From NCBI GenBank assembly GCA_030591745.1, contig JAUVAM010000332.1, positions 1-5,302 of the forward strand: DNA of 5,302 bases, in the 5' to 3' direction. Under the pieces are notes generated by a model, which did no database searches, was not told the origin of the DNA, and saw only the letters and a program-made list of their open reading frames with translations. This document shows, in pieces, positions 1 through 4,616 of the stretch. The stretch is from Deltaproteobacteria bacterium (GTDB lineage: Bacteria; Myxococcota; B64-G9). A program made the position numbers and the translations under genes. Every line of letters begins with the position of its first letter. Position 1 is the stretch's first letter.

Positions 1-2
1 CC

Positions 3-518
3 ATTTCTTTCCCTGAGTCTCATGACACCCCCCGTTTGATGGCTGACACCGGAGGCAACCTGGCCGTGCAACGCCAACGATACATTCTGGCCTCGGTGTT
101 CAGCGAGGGCTTGCTCATGCCCATGGGCTATGAGTTTGGATTCAGCGTGAAGATGGACGTCGTGCAGAGCAAGCCTCAGGACTGGGAAGAAACAGAAACG
201 GATCTCTCCGGCTTCATTCGATCTGTCAACCACATGAAACGTAGTCTGCCCGCCCTGGGCGCTGAAGGGCACTTGCTTGCCCTGGGGCCTTTCGACCGGC
301 CGCTGCTTGTGCTGGAAAAGCGAGCTGCCGGTCAGCGTTGTCTGTTCGTGATCAACAAGGATTGGCATCAGGCTCAGGAGTTGGACCTGGCTGATTTGGA
401 CCTGCCGGCGGCGGCCCGCTTGATTCGATTTCGCGATTTCGGCGGCGTGGAACAAGTCACCGCGCCTTCGCGTGTGACCCTGGGGCCCGCGGAAATCGCC
501 TGGCTCGTCGACGCTTGA
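3..518 (+). CDS. GH13 alpha-amylase / GlgE-like maltosyltransferase family protein, C-terminal part (5' end outside window)
   Basis: The frame is open from the left edge (first full codon at 3) to TGA at 516-518, so this is the last 171 residues of a longer protein. The first visible residues read ISFPESHDTPRLMADTGGN. The S-H-D-T-P-R stretch corresponds to GH13 conserved region IV, whose Asp stabilises the transition state. The usual Asn before His is Ser here. The end of the TIM barrel follows (SEGLLMPMGYEFGF), then a DWE segment and a helix ending in MKRSLPAL, typical of GlgE and related alpha-glucan-active enzymes, and a small C-terminal beta domain. GH13 enzymes of this type act on alpha-1,4-glucans or maltose-1-phosphate in the cytoplasm. 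The nucleophile and acid/base regions lie outside the window, so exact specificity cannot be assigned. The gene converges on the next one with 4 nt between stops and no hairpin in the gap. Confidence 0.8.
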   Translation: MSFPESHDTPRLMADTGGNLAVQRQRYILASVFSEGLLMPMGYEFGFSVKMDVVQSKPQDWEETETDLSGFIRSVNHMKRSLPALGAEGHLLALGPFDRPLLVLEKRAAGQRCLFVINKDWHQAQELDLADLDLPAAARLIRFRDFGGVEQVTAPSRVTLGPAEIAWLVDA

Positions 519-522
519 GTCC

Positions 523-846
523 TCAATTGGTCGAGGGCTGGGGCTGCGGGATGGGTTTTTCCGGCGAGGCTTCTCCGCTGTCTTTATCTGCTTTCTTGTC
601 TGTTTTCTTGTCTTCTTCTTTTTTGCCTTCTGTTTTGTTTTTTTTGTCCATGTCGCTGATGGCGTCTTTGGCTGTGTCGGTCAGGTTGTCGGCGGTTTTG
701 TCGAGCAGCTTTTTGGCCCCGTCCATGGTTTTGTCCAAACGCTTGGAGACGGATGCTTTTTCAGACTGGGATAGGTTGCCCCAAACGCGATAGCCCACAT
801 AACCCGCGGCCACCAGCAAGGCCAGGATGATGATTTTTTTGATCAT
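523..846 (-). CDS. Small membrane-anchored, lysine-rich hypothetical protein with amphipathic helix
   Basis: This 107-residue protein is not a family I can name. Residues 5-22 form one hydrophobic segment after M-I-K-K, either a membrane anchor or an uncleaved signal; no lipobox is visible. Residues 35-66 are alanine-, lysine- and aspartate-rich and suggest an amphipathic helix with loose 11-residue periodicity (LDKTMDGAKKL, then LDKTADNLTDT), reminiscent of LEA-like or YtxH-like proteins. Residues 67-93 are a highly charged KK/DKK/EGKKEEDKK low-complexity tract, and the end is proline-rich (PEKPIPQPQPSTN). The ATG at 846 has GGAGG four nt upstream. The lysine-rich tract makes the plus strand T-rich at 580-652, unlike the surrounding DNA. 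The gene starts only 17 nt after the terminator of the HU gene, so its promoter is not evident. That it is a real gene rests on the ribosome binding site, the anchor and the fitting codon pattern. Confidence 0.72.
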   Translation of the reverse strand: MIKKIIILALLVAAGYVGYRVWGNLSQSEKASVSKRLDKTMDGAKKLLDKTADNLTDTAKDAISDMDKKNKTEGKKEEDKKTDKKADKDSGEASPEKPIPQPQPSTN

Positions 847-850
847 GATG

Positions 851-855
851 CCTCC
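851..855 (-). promoter_or_regulatory. Ribosome binding site of the small membrane protein gene
   Basis: GGAGG on the - strand lies four nt before the ATG at 846. It supports that start. It sits only 8 nt after the T-tract of the upstream terminator. Confidence 0.65.
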
Positions 856-863
856 AGCCGGTC

Positions 864-920
864 AAAAAAACGGCCCCGTAGTCGGCCCATCCCGCGAGGG
901 ACCGGCGGACAGCGGGGCCG
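864..920 (-). terminator. Rho-independent terminator of the HU gene
   Basis: CGGCCCCG (871-878) and CGGGGCCG (913-920) form a perfect 8-bp outer stem. Inside, the two arms keep pairing symmetrically: GTC with GAC, GCC with GGC, and TCCC with GGGA around a 4-nt loop at 894-897, separated by small symmetric mismatches. On the - strand the hairpin is followed at once by seven T residues (870-864), the classic intrinsic terminator layout. The plus strand has no T-tract after the hairpin, so it terminates - strand transcription, that is, the HU gene ending at 946. It would not serve the convergent amylase gene. Confidence 0.88.
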
Positions 921-945
921 CAAAATAAACAATCAGGCAGGATGA

Positions 946-1248
946 TTACTTCTTAGGCGGCAAGATGGAATCTTTGCAGGCCTTGCTCAAGCGCATTTTG
1001 ACGACCTTTTTGGCCGGGATCTTGATCGATTCGCCGGTGGCGGGATTGCGACCCATGCGAGCCTTGCGCTTGCTCAACACCAACTTGCCGAAGCCCGGCA
1101 GCACAAAGGCGCCGACTTTTTTGGTCTGGGCGTAAGCCAGGTCCGCGAAGCCTTCCAAGAAGGTGACGACCTCTTTCTTGGGCATCTCGAATTTTTCGGC
1201 CAAGTGGGTAATGATCTGCGCTTTGGTCATCGGTTTTGCTACTGGCAT
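946..1248 (-). CDS. HU-family DNA-binding (nucleoid-associated) protein
   Basis: This 100-residue protein belongs to the HU/IHF family of small dimeric histone-like proteins that bend DNA in the nucleoid. The N-terminal helices (MTKAQIITHLAEKFEM, residues 7-22) are followed by the turn P-G-F-G-K-L at 51-56. The DNA-binding arm carries G-R-N-P-A-T-G-E at 66-73, with the intercalating proline at P69, and then IKIPAKKVVKMR. It ends in a lysine-rich helix and PPKK. It is about ten residues longer than E. coli HU, with extra residues at both ends. The loop before GFG lacks the usual G-D motif, as in HU paralogues outside the enteric type. I chose the ATG at 1248 because GGGAG lies 5 nt upstream. 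A TTG 69 nt further upstream would give implausible extra residues and overlaps the promoter. The gene is a single unit with its own promoter candidate and terminator. Whether it is the main HU or a paralogue cannot be told. Confidence 0.93.
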   Translation of the reverse strand: MPVAKPMTKAQIITHLAEKFEMPKKEVVTFLEGFADLAYAQTKKVGAFVLPGFGKLVLSKRKARMGRNPATGESIKIPAKKVVKMRLSKACKDSILPPKK

Positions 1249-1253
1249 GTTAA

Positions 1254-1258
1254 CTCCC
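1254..1258 (-). promoter_or_regulatory. Ribosome binding site of the HU gene
   Basis: GGGAG on the - strand, within AAGGGAGTTAAC, lies 5 nt before the ATG at 1248. It decides for this start over the longer open frame. Confidence 0.75.
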
Positions 1259-1287
1259 TTTCGCCTTGTTGGCTGATTTTGAACCGT

Positions 1288-1317
1288 GAAATAGCATCCT
1301 TTTGTTCTACGCGTCAA
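1288..1317 (-). promoter_or_regulatory. Candidate sigma70-type promoter of the HU gene
   Basis: On the - strand TTGACG (1317-1312) matches the -35 consensus in five of six positions. After an 18-nt spacer comes TATTTC (1293-1288), preceded by TGC, which gives an extended -10 element. The -10 itself is weak (TAT conserved, rest not). Transcription would start near 1281, giving a leader of about 30 nt before the ATG at 1248. Position and spacing are good, but this is a motif call only. Confidence 0.5.
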
Positions 1318-1322
1318 CTGGG

Positions 1323-1354
1323 AAAAGCATCTCCCAATAAAAATGATGTCTTTT
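1323..1354. repeat. Imperfect inverted repeat between psuG and the HU promoter
   Basis: AAAAGCATC (1323-1331) and GATGTCTTTT (1345-1354) pair over 9 bp with one bulged base around a 13-nt loop. The repeat abuts the psuG stop codon and ends 6 nt before the -35 box of the HU promoter. It could be a weak terminator for psuG or an upstream operator for HU. The stem is A/T-rich and no clean T-tract follows, so neither role is firm. Confidence 0.3.
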
Positions 1355-2272
1355 CTAACCGTCTTGCTGGGCCGCCCCTTCTTTCGCGATTCGTGCAGCC
1401 AGTCCGGCGTTGGCCTCTAAGAGCGCGATGTTGCTCTTGAGGCTTTTGCCCTCTGTTGCTTGTACCAAAGCCGACAGCAAGAAAGGCGTGAGGGCTTTCC
1501 CCTGGATGTCTGCTCGCTGAGCCTGCTCCATGGCAGCCGAGATGGCTTCTTCAATTCCCGCCTCGTCCAGGGCGTGGGTCTGTGGGACAGGCTGGGCCAC
1601 CAATACACCACCGGCCTCGGGCAGGGAGAAATGCAGGGATAGAATTTTTGCGATTTCTTCGGGCGATTCGCAACGGGCGTCGACACGCTGTTTGCTTCCT
1701 CGGCAGAAAAAAGCCGGGAATTGATCAGTCCCCATGCCGATGATGGGTACCCCCAGAGTCTCGAGCATTTCTACGGTACGGGGCAGGTCGAGAATGGATT
1801 TGGCGCCGGAACAGACCACCGCCACCGGCGTACGTCCCAGTTCGGTCAAGTCCGCCGAGATGTCGAAGCTATCTTGACCACCCCGGTGTACACCCCCGAT
1901 GCCACCGGTCGCCATGATGGGAATGCCCGCAAGGTGGGCGCAGCGCATGGTGGCAGCCACGGTGGTGGCTCCGGTGCGGCCTTCCGCCAACACGGCTGCC
2001 AAATCCCGGCAGCTTACCTTGGCCACATCCTCATCGGTCGCCAGGCGGACAAGGCTGGCTTCGTCCAGGCCGACTGAGATTTGTCCATCCAGCAAAGCCA
2101 CCGTGGCGGGGATGGCACCCTCTTGTCGAACCTGGTCTCGCAGGCTTCGTGCCACTTCGAGATTCTGGGGCCGCGGCATGCCATGGGCGATGACGGTGGA
2201 TTCCAGGGCGACGACCGGACGCCCGTCGTGTAAGGCTGCTTCTACTTCAGGCAAAATACGCAACATGGGCAT
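1355..2272 (-). CDS. psuG: Pseudouridine-5'-phosphate glycosidase PsuG
   Basis: PsuG reversibly cleaves the C-C glycosidic bond of pseudouridine 5'-phosphate to uracil and ribose 5-phosphate, in cytoplasmic pseudouridine salvage. The full 305-residue family length is present. Family signatures run in order: ALESTVIAHGMPRPQN, GATTVAATM, ATGGIGGVHRG, FDISADLTELGR, VVCSGAKSILDLPRT and GKALTPFLL. Numbered from the GTG at 2275, E25, K86, D142, K159 and N282 line up at constant offset with the E. coli residues E31, K93, D149, K166 (Schiff-base lysine) and N289. A predicted NPxP motif reads Q-P-V-P here. I chose the ATG at 2272, which shares one base with the preceding TGA (TGATG), giving translational coupling to the lipoprotein gene; a GTG at 2275 and an ATG at 2266 are alternatives. 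No psuK kinase or psuT transporter gene is visible beside it. The stop is TAG at 1355-1357. Confidence 0.96.
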   Translation of the reverse strand: MPMLRILPEVEAALHDGRPVVALESTVIAHGMPRPQNLEVARSLRDQVRQEGAIPATVALLDGQISVGLDEASLVRLATDEDVAKVSCRDLAAVLAEGRTGATTVAATMRCAHLAGIPIMATGGIGGVHRGGQDSFDISADLTELGRTPVAVVCSGAKSILDLPRTVEMLETLGVPIIGMGTDQFPAFFCRGSKQRVDARCESPEEIAKILSLHFSLPEAGGVLVAQPVPQTHALDEAGIEEAISAAMEQAQRADIQGKALTPFLLSALVQATEGKSLKSNIALLEANAGLAARIAKEGAAQQDG

Positions 2273-2284
2273 CACAGCGCACCC
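2270..2284 (-). promoter_or_regulatory. Stop/start overlap coupling the lipoprotein gene to psuG
   Basis: On the - strand the lipoprotein stop TGA (2274-2272) shares its last base with the psuG ATG (2272-2270). A weak GGGTG (2284-2280) lies 7 nt before that ATG. This layout favours re-initiation by ribosomes finishing the upstream gene and so places psuG in the same transcript. Confidence 0.55.
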
Positions 2285-2709
2285 AGGTCTTCGAGTAATT
2301 TATCGGTGGCCAATGCATCGCCTTCGAGCCGGCGCAGGATGATTTCCAGTTTGTTTCGGCGTAGCACCCCGCCCTCATGCCGGTTGCGCAAAAGGTCGTC
2401 GATTTTCCGTGTGTGGGCGTTTTCCACCACCTCTTTCGCCCTTTTGGATGTGGGGCATTCAAAAACCGAGATGCGGAATTTGTTGGAGTCCTTGACCGCC
2501 AGGTATTCGGTGGGCGTACAGCCCGAGCTGGATTCGTGTGGTTTCTTCTTGGCCGCGATGAATCCCCATTTTTGTAGGGCCCAAAATACATCCGTGGCTT
2601 TGTGGATCTGGCTGGCGTCGTCCGGCACTTTGGGTTGGGGTCGTTCGGCCTCACAGTTTACGAGCAAGAGCCCCAAACCCAGAATCATCAGGGTGGCGAA
2701 ATAGCGCAT
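2272..2709 (-). CDS. Small putative lipoprotein of unknown function
   Basis: This 145-residue protein begins MRYFATLMILGLGLLLVNC: a short basic start, a hydrophobic core and a lipobox-like L-V-N-C with Cys19 as the lipidation site. Asn at -1 is less usual than Gly, Ala or Ser. Glu20 follows, so Asp-type inner-membrane retention is not indicated. The mature part has a polar proline-containing linker (20-31), then a domain with two cysteines (C64, C85) that could form a disulfide, the stretch EYLAVKDSNKFRISVFEC, and a helical basic C-terminus rich in RR and KL. I recognise no family. A longer open frame reaches 2835, but it overlaps the Hsp70 gene and would bury the signal peptide, so the ATG at 2709 is chosen. 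Its Shine-Dalgarno is weak (GGTGG, 9 nt away). It lies 34 nt after the Hsp70 gene and overlaps psuG by one base. Confidence 0.8.
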   Translation of the reverse strand: MRYFATLMILGLGLLLVNCEAERPQPKVPDDASQIHKATDVFWALQKWGFIAAKKKPHESSSGCTPTEYLAVKDSNKFRISVFECPTSKRAKEVVENAHTRKIDDLLRNRHEGGVLRRNKLEIILRRLEGDALATDKLLEDLGAL

Positions 2710-2743
2710 TGTGTTTCGCCACCCGTGGTGCCCAGGGGCAGGA

Positions 2744-4600
2744 TTAATCATTGTGGGTGCCGACCAGGCGCTCAAAGGGGCTGTCCAACTGTGTCGGACC
2801 ATCTCGATGCTCGCCCTCGAAGAAGGCATAGTCACCTTCCTTCAGGCTCAGCAGGAGCGCCGCCGCATCCAGGCCCTTCATGGGGCCTGCTTCGGCATGG
2901 GTCAACTCGCCGTCAAGCATCCACAAAGAACCCTCATCGGCCTGGCCTTTGAGATCCACCCGTCCGGATTTTTGATTGGCGTGCAGAAAGAAGAGCACGT
3001 CCACCAATTCAGTGGCCCGAAAAGGACCGGCGATGGTGGCTCGCGAGGGTGGTTCCGCATCGGTCAGGGTCTCGTTTTCTTCCAGGGAGTCGACGGCTTC
3101 CGCGCCTTCGGCATTGAAGGAATCCCGAATGACCAGCTCATGTTCCTCACCCGTGTCTTTGTCGGCCGCTTTGACGTGCAGGATGCCGTTGGCGTCGATT
3201 TCGAAGACCACGGTAATGCGGCTATGGAAGCGTTCGTAACCTTGCAATTGGCTGAGCACGACTTCGCCCAGCTTGTTGTTCTCGCTGGCCACCGTGTTGT
3301 CCCCTTGCAAAATGACCAGGCGGGCCCGGGTCTGGGCGTCGCGGGCGGTGGTGAAGGAGTGCTCGCGACGAACCGGGACCTTGGTGTTGCGCGGGATGAG
3401 GGGGTATAGGAGATTGCCGGCGATGTTGATGCCCAGGGTGATCGGCGTGACGTCCAGCAGCAGGGCGCCGCCACCTTGTCTCAACATGGCCGCCTCCCGG
3501 GCGGCACCTTCCGCCACGGCCGTATCCGGGTTGACGCCGGAGGTCGGGGGGCGGTTGAAAAATTCCTGCACCATGGTTCTGAGCAGGGGCATGCGGGTGG
3601 GCCCGCCCACCAGCACCAATTCGGTCAGGTCCGTCGCAATCACGCCCGCCGCTTGCAAGGTCCGGGCGCAGATGCGCAAGGATCGCTCCAAGAGAGGGCG
3701 CACGATGGCCTCCAGCTCGCTGCGATGCAACTGTGTGACCAGGGCGTCTTCTCCCACCAGTCGGGGCAGGAAGATGCTGCAAACTTCCGCGTGGCTGAGT
3801 TCTTTCTTGGCCTTCTCCGCGGCGTCTCGCAAGCGGTACCAGGACAGAGGGAAGTGGTGCAGGTTGACGCTTGTCTTCTCGGCGAAACGCTCCGAGAGGC
3901 GATCGCAGAGGATGCCGTCGATGTCATCGCCGCCCAGGAAGGTGTCGCCGTCTGTCGCCAAGACCTCATAGACTTGACCCTGGATGCGGATGATGGAGAT
4001 GTCGAAAGTGCCTCCACCGAAATCGTAAACGGCCACCAGGCGAGAGGCATCACCTTGGTCGGGCAAGCTCAAGGCCGCGGCCGTGGGTTCGTTGAGCAAG
4101 CGCAAAACCGAAAGTCCTGCTTCGGCCGCGGCTCGCTGGGTGCCCTCTCGCTGGGCGTGGTTGAAGTAGGCCGGCACGGTGACCACGGCTTCGGTGGGGC
4201 GATTCCCGGTGCGCTGCTCTACCAAGTCCACCAAGGACTTGAGGACCATGCCGGAAATCTGTTCCGGTTTGTATTCGGCAGAGCCCAGTTTGAGATGCAC
4301 CCCGCCGCCTTCGGCCTCTCGGATTTCATAAGGATAGATTTGCTGGGCTCGCTTCACCACCTCGTCACTGAACCAACGGCCCATGAGTCGCTTGGCGGCA
4401 TAGGCCGTGCGGCCCGGCATGGTGGCCCCAAGGGCCACGGCCTCGCGCCCGGTCCAAATCTGCCCTTGTTCGCCGAGCGTGATGACGGAGGGGAAGAGCT
4501 CTTGACCCTGAGCGTCAGCCAAAATGTGCATCTGTTCATTGTGCAGGTATGCCAGCACACAGTTGGTGGTGCCCAGGTCAATCCCCAAGACCGCTGCCAT
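2744..4600 (-). CDS. Hsp70/DnaK-like chaperone with C-terminal PATAN/DUF4388 domain in place of the lid
   Basis: Hsp70 chaperones bind unfolded segments under ATP control, helped by J proteins and nucleotide exchange factors. This one has 618 residues. The ATPase domain is complete: GIDLGTTN at 6-13, catalytic K70 in AAKRLMGR, NEPTAAAL with E171, DFGGGTFDISI at 193-203, GDTFLGGDD and LVLVGGPTRMP at 329-338. K70 and E171 fall at the same numbers as in E. coli DnaK. The linker reads G-A-L-L-L-D-V and not D-V-L-L-L-D-V. The beta substrate-binding domain spans about 384-494 (IPRNTKVPV, VILQGDN, FEIDANGILHVKAADK). The alpha-helical lid expected next is absent. An acidic linker (about 495-525) leads instead to a PATAN/DUF4388 domain (about 526-612). 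The ATG at 4600 has GAGGA 5 nt upstream; a GTG at 4612 is less likely. It lies 16 nt behind a J-domain gene, its likely partner, and is probably not the housekeeping DnaK. Confidence 0.95.
   Translation of the reverse strand: MAAVLGIDLGTTNCVLAYLHNEQMHILADAQGQELFPSVITLGEQGQIWTGREAVALGATMPGRTAYAAKRLMGRWFSDEVVKRAQQIYPYEIREAEGGGVHLKLGSAEYKPEQISGMVLKSLVDLVEQRTGNRPTEAVVTVPAYFNHAQREGTQRAAAEAGLSVLRLLNEPTAAALSLPDQGDASRLVAVYDFGGGTFDISIIRIQGQVYEVLATDGDTFLGGDDIDGILCDRLSERFAEKTSVNLHHFPLSWYRLRDAAEKAKKELSHAEVCSIFLPRLVGEDALVTQLHRSELEAIVRPLLERSLRICARTLQAAGVIATDLTELVLVGGPTRMPLLRTMVQEFFNRPPTSGVNPDTAVAEGAAREAAMLRQGGGALLLDVTPITLGINIAGNLLYPLIPRNTKVPVRREHSFTTARDAQTRARLVILQGDNTVASENNKLGEVVLSQLQGYERFHSRITVVFEIDANGILHVKAADKDTGEEHELVIRDSFNAEGAEAVDSLEENETLTDAEPPSRATIAGPFRATELVDVLFFLHANQKSGRVDLKGQADEGSLWMLDGELTHAEAGPMKGLDAAALLLSLKEGDYAFFEGEHRDGPTQLDSPFERLVGTHND
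2765..3025 (-). other. PATAN/DUF4388 domain at the C-terminus of the Hsp70-like protein
   Basis: Residues about 526-612 fit the DUF4388 (PATAN) pattern in order: an opening helix (FRATELVDVLFFLHANQKSG) ending in the K-S-G-R-V turn, a strand, the G-S-L-W-M-L-D-G-E-L-T-H-A-E core (family pattern G-x-L-x-F-x-x-G-x-L-x-H-A), then a helix GLDAAALLLSL, and EGDYAFFEG (family pattern xGxFxFxxG). PATAN domains occur in bacterial signalling proteins, for example at the N-terminus of cyanobacterial PatA, and are thought to mediate protein interactions. The boundaries are estimated by eye. Confidence 0.82.
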
Positions 4601-4605
4601 GGAAT

Positions 4606-4610
4606 TCCTC
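4606..4610 (-). promoter_or_regulatory. Ribosome binding site of the Hsp70-like gene
   Basis: GAGGA on the - strand lies 5 nt before the ATG at 4600, within the 16-nt gap after the PilZ/J gene. It decides for the ATG at 4600 over the GTG at 4612, which would overlap the motif. Confidence 0.75.
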
Positions 4611-4616
4611 ACCGGC

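Noticed and set aside
580..652. T-rich tract on the plus strand as a possible terminator or simple repeat
   Set aside because: It is explained by lysine codons (AAA/AAG) of the minus-strand small protein gene, and no hairpin precedes it on the plus strand.
1249..1317. N-terminal extension of HU from a TTG at 1317
   Set aside because: The extra 23 residues resemble no HU protein, the stretch overlaps the promoter candidate, and a good ribosome binding site sits before the ATG at 1248.
1899..2342. Plus-strand open frame opposite psuG
   Set aside because: It lies antisense to an intact psuG and its translation is low-complexity, Arg/Ser/Ala-rich with no recognisable motif.
2719..2740. Short inverted repeats (TGCCC/GGGCA and CCAC/GTGG) between the Hsp70 and lipoprotein genes
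   Set aside because: The loops are only two bases in the full pairing and no T-tract follows, so no terminator or regulatory call is justified.
2710..2835. Longer lipoprotein frame starting at 2835
   Set aside because: It overlaps the 3' end of the Hsp70 gene and places the signal peptide and lipobox internally. The ATG at 2709 gives a normal lipoprotein start.
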